Positions 1 through 7,579 of a stretch of DNA of 64,000 nt are shown piece by piece. Origin of the DNA: Acidobacteriaceae bacterium KBS 146 (lineage in GTDB: Bacteria; Acidobacteriota; Terriglobia; Terriglobales; Acidobacteriaceae); the NCBI GenBank assembly GCA_000688615.1, contig JHVA01000001.1:4932385-4996384 (forward strand). The letters run 5' to 3'. Both the position numbers and the translations under genes were made by a program. The notes below the pieces were generated by a model. That model was not told the DNA's origin and did no database searches. It saw nothing but the letters and a program-made list of their open reading frames with translations. How positions within the stretch are numbered: the first letter of the stretch is position 1; each line of letters starts with the position of its first letter.

Positions 1-193
1 TTCGCGGATTGCGGCCTATGCCGGTCTTCCGCGGTTTGACGGTAAATACACCGAAGCCGCGCAGTTCAATGCGGTCACCAGCGACCAACGTCTGTTTCAT
101 GCTCTCGAAGATAGCGTCTACCGCAGCCTCTGCTTTTGTGCGTGGCAGGCCGGTACGTTCAACAACCCTTTGTATTAAATCCTGCTTTATCAT
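1..193 (-). CDS. HU/IHF-family DNA-binding protein (5' part, cut by window edge)
   Basis: The minus-strand frame starts with ATG at 193 and runs off the window without a stop, giving 64 residues beginning MIKQDLIQRVVERTGLP. This matches the HU/IHF fold: an N-terminal helix pair, then the ELRGFGVFTVKPR strand region that leads into the DNA-binding arms. The Gly-Phe-Gly segment and the Arg-Lys-X-Gly-Arg-Asn-Pro tail are family hallmarks. HU proteins are about 90-105 residues, so roughly the last third lies outside the window. The role is nucleoid architecture and DNA bending as a dimer. A good sigma70 promoter lies upstream at 275-303. Whether it is an HU homodimer or an IHF-like subunit cannot be decided from this part. 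Confidence 0.9.
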   Translation of the reverse strand, partial: MIKQDLIQRVVERTGLPRTKAEAAVDAIFESMKQTLVAGDRIELRGFGVFTVKPRKTGIGRNPR

Positions 194-274
194 TCTGGGC
201 CGCCGTCCTTTTTTGGGCTGTAGATTTTTAGAAAACGAAGGTGAAATTTATTACGGACCTGGTTTAGTAACGTG

Positions 275-303
275 ATAGTAGAAATTTGAAACCCCGTTGT
301 CAA
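275..303 (-). promoter_or_regulatory. Sigma70-type promoter of the HU gene
   Basis: On the minus strand the sequence reads TTGACA (303-298), a 17-nt spacer, then TACTAT (280-275). This is a consensus -35, an ideal spacer and a 5/6 -10 match. Transcription would start near 268, leaving a leader of about 75 nt before the ATG at 193. It is one of the best promoter matches in the window. Confidence 0.7.
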
Positions 304-458
304 CGGCAGACTGCTACCGTAAGATGAAGAATCTAATGACGCAATCATGCCTGCGAACTGCCGGCCTCATTTTGCCATAAAGCAGGCCGTACTCGCGATA
401 AATTGTTAAGCGAAAATTCTTTTTAGAGATTCACCAAGAAGAAGGGAAGCAGAGCCGA

Positions 459-1013
459 GTGGCTATTAAAAGTGACCGTTGGATTCGCCAGCAGGCGAAG
501 GAAAACGGAATGATCTCCCCGTTTAGTGAGAAGCAGGTTCGAGAAGGCGTCATCTCGTACGGCTTATCGTCATATGGATACGATCTGCGAGTTTCCGACG
601 AATTCAAGATCTTTACCAATGTGAATAGCGCCATTATTGACCCGAAGGCCTTCGATGAGAGGTCCTTTGTGACGGTTGTAGCCGACAGCGTTATCGTCCC
701 TCCCAATTCATTTGCGCTGGCTCGTTCGATTGAATATTTCAGGATTCCGCGCGACGTTCTGACCATCTGTGTCGGGAAGTCGACTTATGCGCGATGTGGG
801 ATTATCGTGAACGTAACTCCCTTCGAGCCTGAGTGGGAGGGATTCGTCACGCTGGAGATCTCCAACACAACGCCGCTTCCGGCGCGGATCTATGCGAATG
901 AGGGGCTTTGTCAGATCCTCTTTTTCCAGTCCGATGAGTCCTGCGAGGTTAGTTACGCCGACCGCAAAGGTAAATATCAAAAGCAGCAGGGAATCGTTCT
1001 TCCCAAGCTGTAG
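459..1013 (+). CDS. dcd: dCTP deaminase
   Basis: 184 residues, the usual length. It deaminates dCTP to dUTP, feeding thymidylate synthesis. The trimer active-site region is visible as GKSTYARCG (about 106-114) followed by NVTPFEPEWEGFVTLEISN, in which Glu133 corresponds to the catalytic general base and Arg112 to the phosphate-binding Arg. The C-terminal stretch KGKYQKQQG (170-178) is the expected nucleotide-closing tail. The start is GTG at 459, with an AAGGGA-type ribosome site about 11 nt upstream. It is divergent from the HU gene. A dUMP-forming bifunctional variant cannot be excluded from sequence alone, but the family call is firm. Confidence 0.93.
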   Translation: MAIKSDRWIRQQAKENGMISPFSEKQVREGVISYGLSSYGYDLRVSDEFKIFTNVNSAIIDPKAFDERSFVTVVADSVIVPPNSFALARSIEYFRIPRDVLTICVGKSTYARCGIIVNVTPFEPEWEGFVTLEISNTTPLPARIYANEGLCQILFFQSDESCEVSYADRKGKYQKQQGIVLPKL

Positions 1014-1107
1014 CAATCCGGGCCCCGTACAGTGAAACTTCCTGGGGAGCGCGTCCTGTGGATCGCGCACCCTTGACCTTTCTGATTTTGCCGAATCGTT
1101 CGAGGCC

Positions 1108-1752
1108 ATGACAGACGCTAAGCAAGACGAGCCGTTCCGTATCGGTTTAATTGCCACCGATTCCTTACGTGTCCTCGGGTTACAGACCATTGTTGCGGAG
1201 AATGGCTCAGCTGAGATTATCTCCGTCGCAGGTCCTGGCGCCCTGGACGCGTCCGGGGTTTCGCTGGTTCTGATCGATGCGGCATGCACGGACCATCTCT
1301 TCGAGTTGCTGGAGACCTTCCGGCGCTCGCGGCCACATCTGCGGCTGATCGTCATTGGTCTCGAGGAGGATCACGATTACATCCAGAAGGTGATCGGTGC
1401 GGGGGTAAAGGGATACCTTGCTCACACGGCACGCGAGAATGAGATTCGTTTGGCGATCGAGATTGTACGGGATGGCTCGGTATGGGCTCCTCGCAAGGTC
1501 CTGGCGCGGCTGCTTGAGGCGTCGACCAACGAGAGAAGGACCGCCGCGCCGGATCCGAAGTTCACTGAGCGCGAAACGCAGGTGCTGCAGCTGCTGGTAG
1601 CAGGACGCCCAAACCGAGAGATTGCAGAGGCGCTTGGAATCGATGCGGCGACGGTAAAGGCCCATGTCGGACGTTTGATGAGGAAGATGGGAGTGGAGAA
1701 TCGCATTGCTCTCAGCGTTCAGGCAGTCAATCGAAATCTGGTCGCTAAGTGA
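1108..1752 (+). CDS. NarL/FixJ-type response regulator with atypical receiver
   Basis: 214 residues. The N-terminal receiver-like domain (about 10-125) has the presumed phospho-acceptor Asp57 (LVLIDA). The conserved Thr/Ser after beta4 is Gly84, and the conserved Lys after beta5 is His106 (GYLAHTA instead of GYLLKDA). The C-terminal LuxR/GerE helix-turn-helix (about 148-208) is intact: FTERETQVLQLLVAG, NREIAEAL, TVKAHVGRLMRKMGV. It should bind DNA as a dimer. The altered receiver suggests phosphorylation-independent or unusual control. No histidine kinase gene lies nearby, so it is an orphan here. A strong terminator follows at 1871-1928. Confidence 0.85.
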   Translation: MTDAKQDEPFRIGLIATDSLRVLGLQTIVAENGSAEIISVAGPGALDASGVSLVLIDAACTDHLFELLETFRRSRPHLRLIVIGLEEDHDYIQKVIGAGVKGYLAHTARENEIRLAIEIVRDGSVWAPRKVLARLLEASTNERRTAAPDPKFTERETQVLQLLVAGRPNREIAEALGIDAATVKAHVGRLMRKMGVENRIALSVQAVNRNLVAK

Positions 1753-1870
1753 CGGCGGTCCATCTGGTTACCAGCAGACAATTCCGGCGCGAAGGTCTAT
1801 ATACCTCCGTACTGTTGTAGATACCTGCCGGGTGAGGCACTCTCTTTGTAAGCAACACAGACCTGGGAGA

Positions 1871-1928
1871 GGGGTTGTAGAGAGCGCGCCTGACGATTCA
1901 GGCACTTCTCTACAACCCCCATTTTTTT
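1871..1928 (+). terminator. Intrinsic terminator after the response regulator
   Basis: A perfect 13-bp outer stem (1871-1883 with 1907-1919) encloses an inner stem GCCTGA/TCAGGC (1888-1893 with 1898-1903, loop CGAT). It is followed at once by seven T residues (1922-1928). It separates the response regulator from the SYLF gene. Confidence 0.85.
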
Positions 1929-2042
1929 CGTTGCGGGCCGGTGGGGACGTAGAGAAGCAACGTTGTTTTCATAGGGACCATCCAATCCTATTGGAAACAG
2001 GCAATTTATCGACCTGGCCCGGTAAGAAAGGTAATTCAAAAG

Positions 2043-2756
2043 ATGGAAAAGTGGATGAAGCATTTGTCTGTGATTGCGTGCGGTGTTGCAATGACGGCGA
2101 GTTCGACGATCGCATTGGCTGCGACCGATAAGGCTAAGCTGGTTGAGAGACTGCAGGACGCCCAGGCAGTCGTCACCCAGATCATGGCAGCACCGGATAA
2201 GGGAATTCCTGAGAGCATCCTTTCCGGCGCAACCTGTCTGGCTGTTATTCCCAGCTTCAAAAAAGCAGCTTTCGTGGTTGGTGCTCAGTATGGCCAGGGT
2301 GTAGCGACGTGCCGGACTTCACGGGGATGGAGCGCTCCCGTTTTCGTCCAGCTTGCCGGAGGAAGCTTCGGATTTCAGATTGGCGTGCAGGGGACCGATC
2401 TGATCATCGTAGCGATGAATCAGCAAGGCCTGCAGGACATGCTGAAGAACAAGTTCAAGATTGGAGCTGATGCGGCCGCCTCTGCCGGACCGGTGGGTCG
2501 CAATGCGCAAGCCGGCACTGACTGGAAGATGAACGCCGAGTTGTTGACCTATTCGCGCAGCAAGGGACTTTTCGCCGGCATCGATCTCGACGGAACGGTA
2601 TTGTCGCAGAACGAGGACGATACGCGAGTCATGTACGGAGATGCCATTCCCTTTGAGACGATTCTCAAGGGCAATCGGGTGACTCCAGAAGAGGCCCGGC
2701 CCTTTGTGCGTACTGTCGCGAAGTACTTCGTCGCCGCGCGTTCAGATAATAAGTAG
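2043..2756 (+). CDS. SYLF (YSC84-like) lipid-binding domain protein, secreted
   Basis: 237 residues. It has an N-terminal signal peptide (Lys-rich start, hydrophobic stretch, predicted cut after SSTIALAA near residue 27). The mature part is a single SYLF/DUF500-type domain, a family linked to phosphoinositide or lipid binding in eukaryotes and of unclear role in bacteria. Recognisable segments are ESILSGATCLAVIPSF, GAQYGQGVATCR, WSAPVFVQLAGGSFGFQIG and DLIIVAMNQQGLQ. An AAAGG ribosome site precedes the ATG at 2043; an in-frame ATG at 2055 is an alternative. The gene stands alone, with a terminator before it and a stem-loop after it. The envelope location is inferred from the signal peptide. 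Confidence 0.85.
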   Translation: MEKWMKHLSVIACGVAMTASSTIALAATDKAKLVERLQDAQAVVTQIMAAPDKGIPESILSGATCLAVIPSFKKAAFVVGAQYGQGVATCRTSRGWSAPVFVQLAGGSFGFQIGVQGTDLIIVAMNQQGLQDMLKNKFKIGADAAASAGPVGRNAQAGTDWKMNAELLTYSRSKGLFAGIDLDGTVLSQNEDDTRVMYGDAIPFETILKGNRVTPEEARPFVRTVAKYFVAARSDNK

Positions 2757-2773
2757 AGCTGCATCAGGGATAC

Positions 2774-2808
2774 GAAGAGAGGGTGGCCGAGACGGCCACC
2801 CTCTCTTC
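2774..2808. terminator. Stem-loop after the SYLF gene (probable terminator)
   Basis: A 16-bp perfect stem (2774-2789 with 2793-2808) closes on a 3-nt loop and begins 17 bp after the SYLF stop. No T-run follows, so it may act as a processing or transcript-end structure rather than a classical intrinsic terminator. Confidence 0.55.
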
Positions 2809-2851
2809 ATGCAGTATTCTCGAATTCCAAACGTCCATTTAGACTGAAGCC

Positions 2852-3796
2852 TTGAATGATGTAAATGAAAGAGAGCCATCGCTGGCTGGGGCAAGCCTCC
2901 GCGAAAAGGCTGAGTTTGTCGCAGTATGGATGATGGTCCGGATGCTGGGAGCGCTTCCGCGTGGTATGGCGCGAAGCGCTGGTGCGGCGATCGGAGAGGT
3001 CGCATATTACGGTCTCGCGCGTCTTCGGCGTGTTGGCGTGCGAAATCTCCAGCTTGCCTTTCCTGAGATGGAGGGGCCTCGTCGCGAAGAGATCCTCAAG
3101 CAGGTTTACCGCAATCTGGGATATCTCCTGGCGGAGTTTTGCCTGATGCCGCGATATTCCCGGCAACAGGCGAGCCGGTTGATTCGCTACGAAGGATTGG
3201 AAAATTATCTGCGGGCCCGGGATCGAGGCAAAGGCGTTCTGATCCTGACTGGCCACCTCGGTGCGTGGGAGCTGTCGAGCTTCTATCACTCGCTGATGGG
3301 CTACCCCATGGGAATGGTGATCCGGCGGCTGGACAATCCCCTGGTGGATCGTTTTGTAAACCAGATCCGGTGTCAGCACGGCAACCGCGTCATTCACAAA
3401 GATGATTTTGCTCGTGGCCTGATCGCCTCGATGCGGTCCGGAGAGACGGTCGGAATTCTGATGGACACCAACATGACTCCGCCTCAGGGGACGTTTGTTC
3501 CTTTTTTTGGCGTGGAGGCATGCACGGCGAGTGGAATGGCCCGTGTGGCACAGAAGACAGGCGCTGCCGTCGTGCCAGGATTTCTTTTGTGGGAGAAGAA
3601 CGAGCAGCGATACGTGCTTCACTTTGGCGAAGAGCTTGCGGTCACATCGAGCGGTGATGCGGAGGCGGACGCGATCCGGAACACGGCAGCCTTCACGGCG
3701 GTGATTGAGGCATACATACGGAAGTATCCTGAGCAGTGGCTGTGGATGCATCGGAGATGGAAGACCAGGCCGGCCGGGGAAGAAGGGATCTATTGA
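2852..3796 (+). CDS. Lipid A acyltransferase, LpxL/HtrB family
   Basis: 314 residues, normal for late lipid A (Kdo2-lipid IV-A) acyltransferases. An N-terminal hydrophobic segment (about 22-55) anchors it in the inner membrane. The catalytic HX4(D/E) motif is GHLGAWE, with His135 and Glu140. Further family signatures are GILMDTNM and the C-terminal WLWMHRRWKTRP. It transfers a secondary acyl chain to lipid A. The chosen start is TTG at 2852; the first in-frame ATG is only at codon 27 and would cut the membrane helix. It is followed by lpxD after one base, so the two are surely co-translated. The exact acylation site (LpxL or LpxM type) cannot be told. Confidence 0.88.
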   Translation: MNDVNEREPSLAGASLREKAEFVAVWMMVRMLGALPRGMARSAGAAIGEVAYYGLARLRRVGVRNLQLAFPEMEGPRREEILKQVYRNLGYLLAEFCLMPRYSRQQASRLIRYEGLENYLRARDRGKGVLILTGHLGAWELSSFYHSLMGYPMGMVIRRLDNPLVDRFVNQIRCQHGNRVIHKDDFARGLIASMRSGETVGILMDTNMTPPQGTFVPFFGVEACTASGMARVAQKTGAAVVPGFLLWEKNEQRYVLHFGEELAVTSSGDAEADAIRNTAAFTAVIEAYIRKYPEQWLWMHRRWKTRPAGEEGIY

Positions 3797-3797
3797 G

Positions 3798-4754
3798 ATG
3801 GCGAAGATAAGCGAGATCGTGGCGTGGCTTAGCGATGCAACGGAAGTGAAAGCCGGAGCCAATGCTGAGATATCGCGCGTCGCCGGGATTGACGCTGCAG
3901 GCGCTGATGCGGCCGTTTTCGCGACCGATGCCGCGACACTCAAAGCTGCGCTCGCCTCCGGTGCGGGATTGATCTTTGTGAATGCAAAGTTACGAACTCC
4001 CAACCACCCACCGGACGACGCGAGAATTCTATGGGTGCGGGATGCTCGATACAGCTTCTCCGTGGTGGCGCAGCGGCTTGCCGGACAGACGGCAGAATCT
4101 GGGATTGATGCGACCGCTATCCTCGGGAAGGATGTCTCGATTGGTTCAGCAACGTCGATCGGGCCGGGGGTGGTGCTTGGAGACGGTGTGGTGATTGGTA
4201 AAGCGTGCCGTATCGATGCGCGTGTCACCGTCTATTCCGGCGTTGTGTTGGGCGATGAGGTGATCGTGCAGGCAGGCGCCGTTCTTGGGTCGGCAGGCTT
4301 TGGATATGCTCGCAGTGCGGAGACGGGGGAATATGTGCTCTTTCCTCAGCAGGGCCGCCTGGTAATCGAAGATCGAGTCGAGATTGGCTCCAATACCACC
4401 ATCGACCGCGGCGCATTGGGTGAGACGAGGATTGGCCGCGGCACGAAGATCGACAACCTGGTCCATATCGGGCACAACTGCGTCATCGGCAAGAATGTTG
4501 TGATCGCCGCCCAGACGGGTATCTCCGGATCCTCCGTTGTTGAAGACGGAGCGATTCTCGGCGGTCAGGTTGGAATCGGAGAGCATGCCACCGTTGGAGA
4601 AGGTGTGATCCTGGGTGGGGGTGCGGGGGTGCTGAGTGGCAAAAAGATGCAAGGTAAGGGACAGGTCTTCTGGGGAAGGCCAGCCCGTCCTCTCAAGGAG
4701 TATCTTCGTGACCTCGCGCGTTTGCGACGTAGCGGCCCCGAACGGTCAAGCTAG
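3798..4754 (+). CDS. lpxD: UDP-3-O-acylglucosamine N-acyltransferase
   Basis: 318 residues from the ATG at 3798, one base after the preceding stop. LpxD adds the N-linked hydroxyacyl chain to UDP-3-O-acyl-glucosamine in lipid A synthesis. The N-terminal domain (1-100) is the uridine-binding part. From about 103 onward there is a left-handed beta-helix of hexapeptide repeats (IGPGVVLGDGVVIG and later turns). The catalytic His is His226 in HIGHNCVIGKN. The C-terminal RPARPLKEYLRDLARLRR is the usual helical tail. The acyltransferase-lpxD pairing places this operon in outer-membrane biogenesis. A second lpxD may exist elsewhere in the genome. Confidence 0.93.
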   Translation: MAKISEIVAWLSDATEVKAGANAEISRVAGIDAAGADAAVFATDAATLKAALASGAGLIFVNAKLRTPNHPPDDARILWVRDARYSFSVVAQRLAGQTAESGIDATAILGKDVSIGSATSIGPGVVLGDGVVIGKACRIDARVTVYSGVVLGDEVIVQAGAVLGSAGFGYARSAETGEYVLFPQQGRLVIEDRVEIGSNTTIDRGALGETRIGRGTKIDNLVHIGHNCVIGKNVVIAAQTGISGSSVVEDGAILGGQVGIGEHATVGEGVILGGGAGVLSGKKMQGKGQVFWGRPARPLKEYLRDLARLRRSGPERSS

Positions 4755-4763
4755 GAGAACGAT

Positions 4764-5369
4764 ATGGCGATTGTTGTCGTGGGCGGACATTCGCGGAACA
4801 TCGGAAAGACCAGCGTGGTCGAGGGCTTGATCCGCAACTTGCAGGAGATGCGGTGGACGGCGTTCAAGATCACCCAGTTTGGCCATGGAATGTGTTCCGC
4901 CAATGGAGAGCCTTGCGACTGCGAGACTGCTGAACATACGGTTGCGGTCAGTGAGGAGCGGGACAGAACAGGCGGGACGGATTCATCGCGCTATCTTGTT
5001 GCCGGTGCCGTGCGGTCGCTCTGGGTGCGGACCAGGACAGGGGATCTGGCTGAGGCCATGCCGCGGATTCGAAAGGAGCTCGCACAGGCAGAGAACGCGG
5101 TCATTGAGTCCAACAGTATCCTCAGGTTTCTGCGGCCTGATCTTTATCTGAGCGTTCTCGATCCTGCCGTAGAAGATTTCAAAGATTCCGCCCGGTTCTT
5201 TCTCGATCGAGCTGACGCTGTTCTCGTTCCGGAGGGAGCCGTCGGGCGACCTGAGTGGAAGGGTGTTTCCCTGAAGTTACTTCAAGGGACCCCGGTCCTG
5301 GCGATCCAGCCGCCAAAGTACATAACAGACGATGTGCTGGCATTCGTCAGGGGCCATCTTCGGCCTTAG
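4764..5369 (+). CDS. MobB-like P-loop NTPase with cysteine cluster, function unknown
   Basis: 201 residues starting at ATG 4764, 9 bp after lpxD, with an AGGAG site. The P-loop GGHSRNIGKTS (7-17) and the fold order resemble MobB/CobQ-type P-loop proteins. A later AVIESNS segment could be Walker B-like. Between them lies a Cys/His cluster in GHGMCSANGEPCDCETAEH (His41, Cys44, Cys51, Cys53, His58), which suggests metal or redox chemistry. No transmembrane segment is visible. Its place behind lpxD suggests a cell-envelope or metal-handling role, but this is only context. No molybdenum cofactor genes are nearby, so a true MobB function is not supported. Confidence 0.75.
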   Translation: MAIVVVGGHSRNIGKTSVVEGLIRNLQEMRWTAFKITQFGHGMCSANGEPCDCETAEHTVAVSEERDRTGGTDSSRYLVAGAVRSLWVRTRTGDLAEAMPRIRKELAQAENAVIESNSILRFLRPDLYLSVLDPAVEDFKDSARFFLDRADAVLVPEGAVGRPEWKGVSLKLLQGTPVLAIQPPKYITDDVLAFVRGHLRP

Positions 5370-5560
5370 ACCAACCTGTGAAAAAACATGCTTTGTATTT
5401 GGATTCCATGGGTTTATGCTCTGCGTTCAGAAGTTTGAGCGGATGCGGGAGTATTCAAGGTTGAGACGGGCCCTCTCCATGAAGTAGTTCATTCTTCCTT
5501 CTTTGCGGAAGCAAGTAACGCACGAAAGCTCCCGGGGGGCACCCGGGGTAGGCGGGTACG

Positions 5561-6784
5561 ATGGAGACGACGCCCCTAATTCTCGCGAATGTACTGCTGT
5601 TCGCCCTTTCCGCGGGCGTTATGTTAGCTAACGCCAAGGCTGGGGGAGCAATGCGGGGTGCCGTGTGGTTCGCGGGTGCGAACCTGTGCCGTGGCGCCGC
5701 GATGCTTGTGATCGGCATCAGCTGGTTGCGCGTGGAACCGCTACGCATGGTGGAAGCGATCTGCGGGATTCTGTCGATGACAGGGATGCTGCTCCTCCAG
5801 CAGAGTTTTGCGGAACTCCTCGAACACAAAATAATTCTGCGAAAGGCGCAGATTGGTTTTGCGGTCGTTGTTACCCTGATCCTGTTTTATTTCGTTCTGT
5901 TTCCATCTCTATCTCCGGTACCCGGAGTGGTCCTTTTGCTAGCGCTGGGAATTTTGCACGGCCTTGTGGCGGTTTTCGTTCTTCGATTTTCTGACGACGA
6001 GATGAGGCCTCTTGCCTGGATCACCACTTTTTCGCTCGGTGGATACGCTCTTCTTTTGTTTATTCGGGCGTTTGCCCGAGCTTATCCGGACCGCTCCTGG
6101 AGCTTTGTGAATGCTTCCAGGCTTCCTCCTGTGTGGCTGTTAGCTTGTCTTCTCACCACTACCGCAACCGCCTTCGGCTTTATGTCATTATCCGCAGCCA
6201 AGCTGAAAGTGGAACTGGTGTGGCGAGCCCAGGTGGATGACCTTACCGGCCTGCTGAACCGCTGGGCCCTCAAGCGCACGGCCCTGCGGGAGATTCAGCA
6301 TTGCCGCCGAACCGACTCTTCGATGGCGGTCGTCATGATGGATCTGGACGGTCTGAAGATCGTCAACGACACCAAAGGCCATAGCTGTGGCGATGTTGTT
6401 CTTCAGGCCATCGGCGGAATATTGCAGGAGACCGTTCGTGCGCGCGATTCTGTGGCGAGGATAGGTGGCGACGAGTTTTGTGTACTGCTGCCGCAAAGCT
6501 CGCTTGAGGAAGCGGTGCAGGTCGCCGAAAGACTGCGAGAGGAGATCTACGATCTTGTCATCCGATACCGTGGAGAGGTGGTTCAGACGCAAGCCAGTCT
6601 CGGTGTAGCCTGCTCCGACGTCTCGGGGCTGCAATGGCAAAGTTTGGTCGAGGATAGCGACGCCGCTCTTTATCAGGCAAAGCGAAATGGGAAGAACAGG
6701 GTGATCGCAGCAACTCCTGATGGCGGCCAGGAGGCGATACAGCAGGCATGGAGCGAGGAGAGGAGAAAGAGGCGCTCTGAATGA
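5561..6784 (+). CDS. Membrane-bound diguanylate cyclase (GGDEF)
   Basis: 407 residues. The first ~215 residues form six or seven hydrophobic helices, a membrane sensor region that I cannot assign to a named MASE type. A GGDEF domain follows (about 228-395) with an intact RIGGDEFCVLLP signature. The inhibitory I-site RxxD (RARD) lies five residues upstream, so product feedback is likely. It makes c-di-GMP from two GTP. No EAL domain is present. A GC-rich stem (CCCGGG/CCCGGG) sits just before the start and may affect translation. The neighbours are unrelated, so the signal it senses is unknown. Confidence 0.92.
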   Translation: METTPLILANVLLFALSAGVMLANAKAGGAMRGAVWFAGANLCRGAAMLVIGISWLRVEPLRMVEAICGILSMTGMLLLQQSFAELLEHKIILRKAQIGFAVVVTLILFYFVLFPSLSPVPGVVLLLALGILHGLVAVFVLRFSDDEMRPLAWITTFSLGGYALLLFIRAFARAYPDRSWSFVNASRLPPVWLLACLLTTTATAFGFMSLSAAKLKVELVWRAQVDDLTGLLNRWALKRTALREIQHCRRTDSSMAVVMMDLDGLKIVNDTKGHSCGDVVLQAIGGILQETVRARDSVARIGGDEFCVLLPQSSLEEAVQVAERLREEIYDLVIRYRGEVVQTQASLGVACSDVSGLQWQSLVEDSDAALYQAKRNGKNRVIAATPDGGQEAIQQAWSEERRKRRSE

Positions 6785-6796
6785 AAATGCTTCGCG

Positions 6797-7513
6797 TTAG
6801 ATCGACTGCACCGGAAGCATCATAAGGTCATCCACCAACCCAATTTCTTTTTGAACGAAGGGCTCCGCATAACGGACGCCGGCCAGCAGGCCATAGTGCC
6901 TCGCCGAAGCAAACGTGCGTTCGCGAATATCTTCTTCAGGTACAAAGAGACCTCCGCCGGTCTGCTGGTTGGAGTATTGCGAACGGTACGCGAGTAGCGA
7001 CTTCAATCGCTGCTCTATATGTGGCGTGATATCGACGACAAAGGACGGACGAACGTCCGCATAGAGCGAAGCGTAAAGGATCTTGTAGGGACGATGAGGA
7101 GGTTGGTCGCAGCCCGGAATCTCCAGTTTGCTGAGGCCGCTGGCAAAGCAGGCCTCATAACCCAGCGTAGCTGTCGTGTAGTGGTCCGGATGCCGTCCGG
7201 TCCAGTAGGGAAGAATGACAACGCGAGGGCGAAGACGGCGGAGAACGGAGGCGATCTTGATGCGATTCGTCTGGGTGTTCTCAACATTACCGTCAGGCAG
7301 GTCGAGTGCCTCGCGATGTTGGACTGAAAGAAGCCTGGCGGCCTCTTCTGCTTCGGCCTGCCTTTCAGCAGCGGTTCCTCTGGTGCCGGACTCGCCTTGA
7401 GTCAAATCAAGGATGCCGGTCTTCCAACCGTGGTCGTGCATCGCCAGCAGTGTTCCACCGCAGGTCTGCTCTACGTCGTCCCGATGCGCGGCAATAGCAA
7501 GAATATCGATCAT
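6797..7513 (-). CDS. bshB1: Bacillithiol biosynthesis deacetylase BshB1
   Basis: 238 residues from the ATG at 7513 (a TTG at 7522 would add three residues; no clear ribosome site fits either). It is a PIG-L/LmbE-type zinc deacetylase that removes the acetyl group from GlcNAc-malate in bacillithiol synthesis. The first metal/catalytic motif reads AHRDDVE, with Arg where most members have Pro; the His and both Asp are kept. The second motif, GRHPDH, is intact. The tail with ADVRPSFVVDITPHIEQR fits the BshB1 branch. bshA and bshC are not in the window. Confidence 0.85.
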   Translation of the reverse strand: MIDILAIAAHRDDVEQTCGGTLLAMHDHGWKTGILDLTQGESGTRGTAAERQAEAEEAARLLSVQHREALDLPDGNVENTQTNRIKIASVLRRLRPRVVILPYWTGRHPDHYTTATLGYEACFASGLSKLEIPGCDQPPHRPYKILYASLYADVRPSFVVDITPHIEQRLKSLLAYRSQYSNQQTGGGLFVPEEDIRERTFASARHYGLLAGVRYAEPFVQKEIGLVDDLMMLPVQSI

Positions 7514-7522
7514 TGTTTTCAA

Positions 7523-7557
7523 AACAGCTGTGGGAGATCAGTATCGATCTCCCACAG
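7523..7557 (-). terminator. Intrinsic terminator after the propeller lipoprotein gene
   Basis: A perfect 12-bp stem (7528-7539 with 7546-7557, 6-nt loop) is followed on the minus strand by CTGTTTTG. It begins 23 bp past the stop of the upstream minus-strand gene and lies directly before bshB1, so the two genes are probably separate transcripts. Confidence 0.7.
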
Positions 7558-7579
7558 GGTATAGCTTGATTCGCCGCTT

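Noticed and set aside
1706..2131. Open frame spanning the terminator after the response regulator
   Set aside because: It crosses a strong terminator, overlaps two real genes and has no family features.
2807..4228. Long minus-strand open frame opposite the acyltransferase and lpxD genes
   Set aside because: It is a shadow of two well-supported plus-strand genes in high-GC DNA and has no domain features.
4764..5369. Assignment of the P-loop protein as LpxK or as molybdenum-cofactor MobB
   Set aside because: The P-loop context differs from LpxK and there is no membrane helix; no molybdenum genes are nearby. Left as unknown.
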